33,818 nucleotides of DNA from Verrucomicrobiota bacterium (GTDB taxonomy: Bacteria > Verrucomicrobiota > Verrucomicrobiia > Chthoniobacterales > UBA10450): NCBI GenBank assembly GCA_003220005.1, contig QHRD01000021.1:1-33818 (forward strand). Reading direction: 5' to 3'. Both the position numbers and the translations under genes were made by a program. This document shows, one piece after another, positions 16,631-23,864 of the stretch; position 1 is the stretch's first letter; the number at the start of each line of letters is the position of its first letter. The notes beneath the pieces were generated by a model. It searched no databases. It was given only the letters and a program-made list of their open reading frames with translations, and had not been told where the DNA came from.

Positions 16631-19423
16631 ATGAAGTTAGTTCTGGGAAAATCGCAGGTTCTTACACCGAGGATTGTTCTATTCGGATTGTCAGTCATTA
16701 GTCTGGCGATTTGCGCCTGGGCTGGCGCGGCGCACTATCGGAAAGCCGCTTGGGCAGATCCGTGGCAACCGATCGGCTGGCTGCTTAGCATGCTCTTTTT
16801 GCTGGCAGCCTTTTTCCCCAGCCGGGAACGGCTCGCAACCGGTTTCAAATCTCTAATAAAGCCGAAGCCAGCGTTCTTTCTGTTCTGGATTCTCTTCTTC
16901 GTAGTGTCGCACCTGTGGAATTTTCGCACCGCGCCTTGGAATGGAGACGCTCTTTTTGACGAGTCCGGTTGGGATCTCTGGTTCTTGAAGAGCCATGTTA
17001 TCGGTCATCCATATCAAGCGGCCTGGTTTCACCCTCCTGTCCTCGCGCGTGAGACGCTGTTTCATTACTATGTGTGGAGTTTTCTCAGGTTATTCGGCTT
17101 TAACATCCTGGTATATCAAGCAGCGCTATTTTGCATCTGGCTAACGACATTTGTATTCACCATTCTGTTAGTTGACCTGTTTTTTGAGTCTTACATCGTC
17201 ACTTCTGTCACGGGGGTGGTTTTTAACTTTCTGCCGTTTGCGTTCATTTACACCTTTGCCGGGTATCGCTATCCGATGGCAGTGGCTTTCGCCGTTGTCT
17301 CTCTCTACTTTCTGCATGTAGGGTTCAGAAATGGTTCGCTATTTTGCCTGTCGCTAGGCGGCCTCGCCGCAGGCCTGTGCCTGGCCAGCTCCATATCCGG
17401 CAAACAGTATCTTGTGGGACTTGCGGTGGTAGCACCGCTGTACGCTCTGTTTTATGGGAGGAGCCTAGGACGAAAGGAGACATGGAGTTCGCTCGCCGTA
17501 TCCGTTTATGGATTTCTTGCGGCTGCCACTCCGATCTTTCTGTACATCGTCTTCAATCGAAATGACTATACGCTGTACGAGGCGGCCTTTCTCCGGGACT
17601 TCTGGCACGCGATGCAGTCAGCTCCGTTTCCCAATGGAATAAGGCCATTTACCAAGCAGCTTTACGACTGTTTTTTTGGTGTACCCGGTCCTCGGTTCTT
17701 TATTCCAGATACTTTGCCTATTCCATTGCCATACTATTGGCTGTTAGTCCCTGGGTTCGTGCTCGCGCTCTGGCAGAAGCGGTTTGAAATCGCACTGCTG
17801 GCCATAGTTCCTGTCGGGGGTGCTTTTATTGCAAGAGCCATAGAGAACCGCCTCCTTCTGCCAATCCCATTTTGGGTAATCCTGATAGGCTTCACGTTTG
17901 CCGGGATATTGAAGCTGCGGCGGTGGCCAAGCGTTCAAATTGTTCTTGGCGCTGTAGCAGCATTGATACTGCTAAACGGCCTGGTTCCATCCGTTCGCTA
18001 CATTTACAGCAAAACCAAAAATCGATTCGGGATCCGCTACTACGCGCAAGAGGAGGTGGCTGTGTCACGGTTTTTGAAACACGTTGTTGCGGGTGAACAA
18101 CATCCCGCTTCTCCCCACTTGGAACGCAACGAGTTCAACCGGATCAAAGGCGTTCCCGATCCTAGCTACGACACGTTCATCTGCCAGGCCGCCGCCTATT
18201 CAATTATTCACCTGTTTTTGCATGATTACGATGACGATAAAATCCTGTCTTTTTGTGCCGAGTATCCCTTCGAGGTTGTCCAGAGCGAGCAAGATGTATG
18301 GGATGCGAATAAAAGGGCCATTGCCAGTTACGTTCCGAGTAACAAAGATTTGAAGGTGATCTGGGAACGCCATCCAAAGACCGAGAGAATAATCAACAAA
18401 TTCCGGTCGCTCCGTGATCTTGGGACAGAAGATTCGCTTTCATATTCCTTTGTGGGAAGAGTAAGGACGTTTTACGTACTGAACATTCCTAGCAAAAACA
18501 TTCGACTGTTTCAGCAAGGTGTGGCTGCGTTCCCTGCAACTCCGGAGCTTGGTGTGGGCGCGTCCCCTGCAACCCCTGAGGGTACCTTACCCGAAAGGAT
18601 AACTGACACGTCCAAAGGTAGGAAGGGAACCGGCACGGGGCAATTTGATTCACCGACTGGAATTGCTGTTGATGCTAATGGAAATGTTCTGGTCGCCGAC
18701 ACAAATAAGGGTCGCATCGAAAAGCTCTCGCCGACGGGTACGTTGCTCAGCAGCATGGGAAATAAGGGCACTGGGCGGGGACAATTAGGAGAACCGAACG
18801 GCATCGCTGTTGATCGTGCCGGCGATATCTATGTCGCGGATGCTTCGAATCATCGTGTGCAGAAGCTGGCTCCCGACGGCACGTTCATCGCCGAGTGGAA
18901 AGGACCGGAACCTGGATTTTATGGACCGCGCCGTGTCGCAATTGGCCCCGATGGCTCTGTTTATGTCGTCGATCAGGGTCACAGTCGCATTGCTAAGCTT
19001 ACCCCCGACGGACGGGCGCTTTCGACTTGGGGCAACAAAGGAAATGGCGACGGCAAGTTTGACGATCCAACTTCGGTCGCCGTCGATTCCACGACCAATA
19101 AAGTTTATGTCGCTGATCCGCGGAACAAACGGATACAGATTTTCGACCAGAATGGGAAGTTTCTCAGTAAATGGTCGGTGCCCGAATGGGGAGAAGCGGT
19201 GGGCTTTGAAGATTTGGCTATCGACTCGCAAACAGGCCGGCTATACGCGTCCAGCGCACATTTGACCGCCGTTTTTATTTTTGATTTGAACGGAACCAGG
19301 ATTGGCAGCTTAACGCCAAAGGCACCGGATAAACTCGAAGGACCATCAGCTCTGGCTTTGTTTGATCGGAAGCTTTATGTGCTGAACATGACTGGCAATC
19401 GTGTAAGCGTGATCGATCTGTAA
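16631..19423 (+). CDS. GT39-like (PMT/ArnT type) membrane glycosyltransferase fused to NHL beta-propeller
   Basis: A 930-residue fusion. Residues 1-~470 have about twelve hydrophobic segments. The first large loop carries WNGDALFDESGWDLWFLKSH, with Asp110-Glu111 at the catalytic DE position of GT39/GT83 enzymes, followed by GHPYQAAWFHPPVLARETLF. A soluble region (~480-640) then leads through an 11-residue tandem repeat (18518-18583) into an NHL propeller (665-930). The blade motifs are GIAVDANGNVLVADTNKGRI, GIAVDRAGDIYVADASNHRV, VAIGPDGSVYVVDQGHSRIA and VAVDSTTNKVYVADPRNKRI. GT39 enzymes transfer sugars from polyprenyl phosphate at the periplasmic face, so the propeller should be periplasmic. 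Start ATG at 16631 has AGAAGGA upstream. It is followed 12 bases later by another GT-C-like gene. Confidence 0.8.
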   Translation: MKLVLGKSQVLTPRIVLFGLSVISLAICAWAGAAHYRKAAWADPWQPIGWLLSMLFLLAAFFPSRERLATGFKSLIKPKPAFFLFWILFFVVSHLWNFRTAPWNGDALFDESGWDLWFLKSHVIGHPYQAAWFHPPVLARETLFHYYVWSFLRLFGFNILVYQAALFCIWLTTFVFTILLVDLFFESYIVTSVTGVVFNFLPFAFIYTFAGYRYPMAVAFAVVSLYFLHVGFRNGSLFCLSLGGLAAGLCLASSISGKQYLVGLAVVAPLYALFYGRSLGRKETWSSLAVSVYGFLAAATPIFLYIVFNRNDYTLYEAAFLRDFWHAMQSAPFPNGIRPFTKQLYDCFFGVPGPRFFIPDTLPIPLPYYWLLVPGFVLALWQKRFEIALLAIVPVGGAFIARAIENRLLLPIPFWVILIGFTFAGILKLRRWPSVQIVLGAVAALILLNGLVPSVRYIYSKTKNRFGIRYYAQEEVAVSRFLKHVVAGEQHPASPHLERNEFNRIKGVPDPSYDTFICQAAAYSIIHLFLHDYDDDKILSFCAEYPFEVVQSEQDVWDANKRAIASYVPSNKDLKVIWERHPKTERIINKFRSLRDLGTEDSLSYSFVGRVRTFYVLNIPSKNIRLFQQGVAAFPATPELGVGASPATPEGTLPERITDTSKGRKGTGTGQFDSPTGIAVDANGNVLVADTNKGRIEKLSPTGTLLSSMGNKGTGRGQLGEPNGIAVDRAGDIYVADASNHRVQKLAPDGTFIAEWKGPEPGFYGPRRVAIGPDGSVYVVDQGHSRIAKLTPDGRALSTWGNKGNGDGKFDDPTSVAVDSTTNKVYVADPRNKRIQIFDQNGKFLSKWSVPEWGEAVGFEDLAIDSQTGRLYASSAHLTAVFIFDLNGTRIGSLTPKAPDKLEGPSALALFDRKLYVLNMTGNRVSVIDL
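18518..18583 (+). repeat. 33-base tandem repeat in linker before propeller
   Basis: Two 33-base units (18518-18550, 18551-18583) encode GVAAFPATPEL and GVGASPATPEG. They form a short Pro/Ala linker between the soluble membrane-proximal domain and the NHL propeller. Confidence 0.75.
18623..19423 (+). repeat. NHL propeller module, copy 2 of a duplicated pair
   Basis: Paralogous to 15687-16475 on the same strand, 2.9 kb apart. Similarity begins at KGTGTGQFD and ends at the stop codon. The membrane parts of the two host genes are not recognisably similar, so the module itself was copied or homogenised. Confidence 0.85.
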
Positions 19424-19435
19424 CTAGCCGATCAC

Positions 19436-21154
19436 ATGAACATTTCTCTTAAACTGTTTCGTTTGCCGATCAGGCTAACGGCCCGTTTGTTTTCCGCGGC
19501 AAAACCGTTGCCACATTGGATGATGCTGGGCCTGGTTGTTATCCTGTGCCTTCTCGAAACTGCAGCTTATCGTACCCACGGCGCGTTTCCTGTTATTGCC
19601 AGCCGCGCATGGGCATTGATGGGCGTGGCTTATTTCGGGGCTACAGGGATGTTAATCGCAGGCTCCCTGTTAAGTGACTTGCGGAGGCGGAGTTGTGTTT
19701 TTGCAATACTGGTTGTCGCCTTGGGCATAATGGTGTTTTACAGGCTGGGTGACATCTATCACTTACAAATTAATTATGAATCAGCTACACAACTTGCGAG
19801 TTTCCTGAAATTTAATATTCATAAGCCCGATTGGGGATACACTGGCAATGCGTTTGTGGGATATCCGGCCCGGCAGTTTATTATTGTAGCTATTCCAAGC
19901 CTTCTTTTCGGAAATGAGGTGCTTTGGCTCCAGTTCGGCTATGCCATTCTTTTTTACTCGGGTGGTCTGTGTTTCTTTCTCGGGGTACGCCATTATTTTG
20001 CGACCAAACAACATGGCGAACTATGGGCGCTTTTTACGGTACTTTCCTGTTTCACTTTTCCTTATGTGATCCGATACCTGTACAATATGGAGCAGATCAT
20101 TCTGCCTATAGCCTTGGTTATGCATGCCATGGGCTGGTTTTTGCTCAGTCTGGAAAAGTTGACCGCGCCTAGGGTTCTCATTCTAGCTTGGATTTGCGGC
20201 TTGCTCGGCACATCTTACACCCCGGGTCTAGCCGCCTGGGCATTGTTTCAAATTTTCTTTTTTTTGGTCATTGTGCAGGCAGCGCGTCAAGAGCGTCGGG
20301 GACAAATCGTTTTATGGGTTTCGGCTTGGGCCTATACATTGACAGTCGGACTTTGCTCCTTTGTTACTCGCATAGATGTCCGTTTGGTACCAAAACCCGC
20401 ACATTCTGCAGGGTCTCTGCTGACAGCCCTGAAAGTGTTCTTTCTGGGGCAGCCGACAGAGTATATGCCTCCTGTGCTTGCTATTTTCGTGGCAATGTTT
20501 TTCCTGCTAGCTTTAACAGGACGCATTGGATTCATCAAATGGATTACTGCGGTGTGGTTCCTGGCTGTAATTTATTTTTCAGCGGCTTCGGCGGGATATA
20601 CGCAGTATGATCCTGTGTACACGCTGTACCGATCGATATTGCTGATTCCCGTTATGATGCTTGCCTGTTGGGACAGTTACCTCGACATCTTCAAGAAATT
20701 CAAACAATGGAAACACGCTGGGCCAATTCTTGCCGTTATCTTATGCCTGGCTGCCGCTGCCGCTGCTACTCACGTGTATTTCGAGCGGCAAAAGAGTTAT
20801 GGACCATCAAGTAAGGAGTTTTTTATTTCATTTTTGTTGAATCGAGCGGAATCCGCTGGTATTCGCCGCAAGCCGGCTATTTTGATTTCCCAGACCAACC
20901 AAGTCACCTATCACCCTATTCAGGGTTATGGCGAGTATTTTTTTCCTTTATGGCAAATGTGCATTCTTCCGGTCGATAGCCCGAAGTTCGCCCATCCAAC
21001 GCAATCACAACCGCTGGTCATCATTACAGATAGCGAGATCGCCCATAAAAACTTTTTACCTGCCGGATGGACCGGAACGGATGAGATAACGTACCTGGAT
21101 GTGTACCGACGAAGATTTCCGGTGCGCTATGGTCTCTATCGATACTCCCCCTAA
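19436..21154 (+). CDS. multi-spanning membrane protein, GT-C-like, unknown specificity
   Basis: A 572-residue protein with about twelve hydrophobic segments and a soluble C-terminal ~120 residues. Loop 1 carries LGDIYHLQINYESATQLASF and, after it, GYTGNAFVGYPARQFIIVAI, a placement consistent with GT-C proteins, though no DE or DD motif is evident. The C-terminal part (RKPAILISQTNQVTYHPIQG; LVIITDSEIAHKNFLPAGW) resembles the soluble domains of the neighbours, but it lacks a propeller. Its ATG is 12 bases after the previous stop, so it is probably co-transcribed with the NHL fusion gene. Its base composition looks more AT-rich than the genes near the window ends. Function unknown; partner role in glycan transfer is inferred from position. 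Confidence 0.65.
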   Translation: MNISLKLFRLPIRLTARLFSAAKPLPHWMMLGLVVILCLLETAAYRTHGAFPVIASRAWALMGVAYFGATGMLIAGSLLSDLRRRSCVFAILVVALGIMVFYRLGDIYHLQINYESATQLASFLKFNIHKPDWGYTGNAFVGYPARQFIIVAIPSLLFGNEVLWLQFGYAILFYSGGLCFFLGVRHYFATKQHGELWALFTVLSCFTFPYVIRYLYNMEQIILPIALVMHAMGWFLLSLEKLTAPRVLILAWICGLLGTSYTPGLAAWALFQIFFFLVIVQAARQERRGQIVLWVSAWAYTLTVGLCSFVTRIDVRLVPKPAHSAGSLLTALKVFFLGQPTEYMPPVLAIFVAMFFLLALTGRIGFIKWITAVWFLAVIYFSAASAGYTQYDPVYTLYRSILLIPVMMLACWDSYLDIFKKFKQWKHAGPILAVILCLAAAAAATHVYFERQKSYGPSSKEFFISFLLNRAESAGIRRKPAILISQTNQVTYHPIQGYGEYFFPLWQMCILPVDSPKFAHPTQSQPLVIITDSEIAHKNFLPAGWTGTDEITYLDVYRRRFPVRYGLYRYSP

Positions 21155-21473
21155 GTTGATTGATAGTAGTGCCTCCACACCAATTGCCGTAACCCGTAAA
21201 CTGCATCCCTCGGCTGAAAGCACTGGCGAGTAATTCGCGTGGAACGATCCTTTGTCGGGCGAGTTTGTTCGTGTTTCCCATGCGCGAATCCTGCATCAGC
21301 CGCAATCGTCGTAAGTTCAAACTGAGATTGCCAGAACTGCGATGTTATCAAGAAGAATCTACATATGAGCTTTACAAGACCAAGTAGAGAGACCTATGAC
21401 GATGGCTTCGGTCGGCAACTCGATTCGGTGTGTGTTGCATCAAATGACTGGTTCGTGCGATTGACCATTTCGG
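21155..21473. other. convergent spacer of ~320 bases, no convincing gene
   Basis: This lies between the plus-strand GT-C operon and the minus-strand methyltransferase. The only structural element noticed is a weak hairpin, TGACC (21462-21466)/GGTCA (21472-21476), followed on the plus strand by GCCCTTTTT. This could be a poor terminator and it overlaps the methyltransferase stop. Small open frames here have no recognisable content. Confidence 0.4.
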
Positions 21474-22226
21474 TCAGCCCTTTTTCGCTAGGCAAAACAG
21501 AAGATTTTGCAGGAGTATCCGGCTAAGCGAAAACTCGATTTTCTCAATTCCAAGTGCGAGGCGGCGCGAAATTGGAGCGATAAACGGCGCTAGTCCATTG
21601 AAGCTTCCAATGTGATCCACTCTCCATCCGGCGCGTTCGCACATCGAGCGCAGCATTAGTCTATTGAAGTGCGTTACATGCTGTACCTCATCCAATTCCG
21701 CAACCAAACCGAACCTGTCCAAAAGCCATTCGATAAGGGGCCAGGCGCTCCGATAATTAGGTGTGGTAACAAAAAGCTGGCCGCCTGGATTCGTCAGCTC
21801 ATGGAACAGTGAGAGGACATCTGCCACTTGATGTTCGTAAAGGTGCTCGACGACTTCAATTGAATAGATTTTGTCGAATGGCTTCTCCCCCGCCAGATCC
21901 TCAAATTGACCGAGTCGAAACTGTAGATTCGGCGCTTTGTAGGCGCCACTCGCGTACTCTATGGCCGACGGATTGCTATCAATGCCTACCACCTCGCCGG
22001 CGTGAAGAGACAAGAAATGGCTGATTGTTCCCGAGCCGCACCCGGCATCGAGCACGCGGTCATCTTTCCCGGGCATTGCGATCCGTTCCATCAGCCTGAA
22101 TTTTGCTTCGTGCCAGAAACGTTGGGCCGCGCGGTCCGACTTCAAAGCTCGGGCCTGGTAGTCTCCACTAATGTGGATAGCGTCGCCTTCTCGCCGTTTT
22201 AGCGGATGTTCTTTGGGTAGCTCCAT
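21474..22226 (-). CDS. class I SAM-dependent methyltransferase (UbiG/methyltransf_11-like)
   Basis: About 250 residues with the standard SAM-binding order. Motif I is RVLDAGCGSGTISHF (DAGCGSG at ~60-66), the acidic end of beta-2 is VVGIDSNPSAIEYA, and motif post-II is FDKIYSIEVVEHLYEH. The later block is LTNPGGQLFVTTPNYRSAWP. The sequence around VQHVTHFNRLMLRSMCERAG matches methyltransferases found in glycan clusters. The substrate cannot be told. An upstream ATG at 22238 adds four residues; 22226 (MELPKEHPL) is preferred. It follows the GT2 gene by 52 bases on the same strand and is likely co-transcribed, suggesting modification of a lipid-linked or transferred sugar. Confidence 0.82.
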   Translation of the reverse strand: MELPKEHPLKRREGDAIHISGDYQARALKSDRAAQRFWHEAKFRLMERIAMPGKDDRVLDAGCGSGTISHFLSLHAGEVVGIDSNPSAIEYASGAYKAPNLQFRLGQFEDLAGEKPFDKIYSIEVVEHLYEHQVADVLSLFHELTNPGGQLFVTTPNYRSAWPLIEWLLDRFGLVAELDEVQHVTHFNRLMLRSMCERAGWRVDHIGSFNGLAPFIAPISRRLALGIEKIEFSLSRILLQNLLFCLAKKG

Positions 22227-22277
22227 CTCACTCAGCAAGGCGTTACCACGTGCGCTGAGCAGCTCTCAAACTGACGA

Positions 22278-23354
22278 TTAGCTGGCCAAGGTGGAAGTCG
22301 TCTCTGTTCGCATGTTTTCCGAAGCGCGCAAGAGTTTCTCATCCCTGTGGCTGCTGAGAGTTTCTGCAACGACGTAGCGCGGGCGATATTTAACTTCCTG
22401 GTATATTTGAGCGATATAAGTGCCAATGATGCCCAGGCTAATCATTAAAACGCCACCTATCAGCAACTCGAGTATGATGACGGTGGTAAACCCAGGAAAC
22501 GCTAGGCCGATAAAATACATCACCAGCACGTAAATCGAGAATGTGATCGCGCCGAGAAGGAAGAGTCCGCCGAGAATCGTGACTGCTTGCAGTGGCAACG
22601 ACGAAAAGGCTGTGATGGCGATGACAGCTAACCGGAAAAGGCCCAGAAAAGACCAGCGTGACTGCGTCAACCGTCGCCTTGGTACCGAAAAGGTTACCTG
22701 CTTTCGACGATATCCAAGCCAGCTAATCATGCCTCGAAAGAAAGTGTTGCGCTCACGCATATGCAGCCATGCATCAATGACTTTGCGGTCCAGAAGCTTG
22801 AAGTCTGAGTACCCGTACAGGTTGTAACCTGAAAGACCGCTCAAGGTGCGATAAAAGAAACGGGCACCGACTCGATTGATTAGCGGCTCCGAGCCTCGCG
22901 TTTTCTTTATCCCTTCCACGATGTCCCAATGCTCTTGCCTCCAGAGCCGAACCATTTCAGGAATTACCTCGGGAGGGTGCTGCAGATCGGAGTCTATTAC
23001 GATGCATGCTTGGCCGGATGAGTACGCCAGTCCTGCACAGATTGCTGCTTCCTTTCCAAAATTCCGGCTAAACCGGAGCGCCTTTAGTTCCGGCATCTGC
23101 TCAGCTACCTTTTCCAGGGCTTGCCAAGTGCTATCCGCCGAGCCGTCATCAATGGCGATCATCTCCATGGGCAATCCTGTCTTCGATGCTTCCGCGTGTA
23201 TGAGAGACAGATTCTGAGCTATTTGGTCGGTCTCATTGTGTACGGGGATTACAACCGAAAAAATTACGTCGCTCTCCTGGCGCTGAGGAGATTCTGTTGC
23301 AAGAGGCTGGCCGCAGAGCCTGCAATGCCAGTCGTGTTGGCCCAACGCATGCAT
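22278..23354 (-). CDS. polyprenyl-phosphate glycosyltransferase (GT2, GtrB/ArnC/DPM1-like)
   Basis: A 358-residue GT2 enzyme expected to load a sugar from a nucleotide donor onto polyprenyl phosphate at the inner membrane face. Visible motifs are VVIPVHNE (34-41), DDGSADSTW (69-77), and the metal-binding DSDLQHPPEVIPEM (121-134). Also visible are FSRNFGKEAAICAGLAY, TQSRWSFLGLFRLA (the QxxRW-type acceptor motif), and two C-terminal membrane helices in the final ~100 residues. The first 20 residues contain a single Cys-x-x-Cys (HCRLCGQPL, Cys11/Cys14), like half of a zinc ribbon; this is unusual for the family. Its presence opposite the GT-C genes fits the donor-synthase plus transferase pairing of Gtr/Arn systems. 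Confidence 0.88.
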   Translation of the reverse strand: MHALGQHDWHCRLCGQPLATESPQRQESDVIFSVVIPVHNETDQIAQNLSLIHAEASKTGLPMEMIAIDDGSADSTWQALEKVAEQMPELKALRFSRNFGKEAAICAGLAYSSGQACIVIDSDLQHPPEVIPEMVRLWRQEHWDIVEGIKKTRGSEPLINRVGARFFYRTLSGLSGYNLYGYSDFKLLDRKVIDAWLHMRERNTFFRGMISWLGYRRKQVTFSVPRRRLTQSRWSFLGLFRLAVIAITAFSSLPLQAVTILGGLFLLGAITFSIYVLVMYFIGLAFPGFTTVIILELLIGGVLMISLGIIGTYIAQIYQEVKYRPRYVVAETLSSHRDEKLLRASENMRTETTSTLAS

Positions 23355-23482
23355 GATAGCCTTAATTAAGCATATACCGGGACAAACCGATATGGAGTGA
23401 TTGAGATGTTGTCAATCCGCTTCGCCCGATTGTGGATTCGGGCTTGCACGGCACCTTGGAACCGCCTATTAGCTTTACCCTC

Positions 23483-23800
23483 ATGGTTCATCATATCGTT
23501 CTCTACAAACTCAACTCTGAGGTCACGCCAGCCGGCGTGGAAGCGATGATGATGAACGCGCGGATGCAGCTCTTGAAAATTCCGGAGGTGCTCAGCATCA
23601 AATGCGGGAAACGGATCGACCCGGAATTGCCTTGGCCGTTCTTCATCGCCATCGATTTTGAGTCGATGGACAAGTACGCCATTTTTCGTGAGGACTCGAT
23701 TTATGTGAAGTTTGTGGAGGAAGTGATCAAGCCGAACACGGAGGATTCCCTGGTGCTGGACTTCGAGATGGATCCCGGTAAGGACGTGCGGTTTTCGTAG
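23483..23800 (+). CDS. Dabb (stress-responsive A/B barrel) domain protein
   Basis: A 105-residue protein starting MVHHIVLYKL, the typical beginning of the dimeric alpha-beta barrel (Dabb) family. A helix VTPAGVEAMMMNARMQLLKI follows, then a central IDPELPWPFFIAIDFESMDK and YVKFVEEVIKP. Dabb proteins are small and often of unknown or enzymatic (cyclase-like) function; no activity can be assigned. The frame is open upstream to 23432, but conserved sequence begins at the ATG at 23483. It is divergent from the GT2 gene and 64 bases before the GT4 gene. Confidence 0.82.
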   Translation: MVHHIVLYKLNSEVTPAGVEAMMMNARMQLLKIPEVLSIKCGKRIDPELPWPFFIAIDFESMDKYAIFREDSIYVKFVEEVIKPNTEDSLVLDFEMDPGKDVRFS

Positions 23801-23864
23801 CCAAAAACGGCGTCATCCGGCGCGCCCTACCATTGCTATTTTTGCGCGCCGCGCGTAATCATTG

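Noticed and set aside
21365-21530. Short plus-strand frame starting MSFTRPSRETYDDG in the convergent spacer
   Set aside because: It runs into the methyltransferase gene on the other strand, has no ribosome site and no recognisable content.
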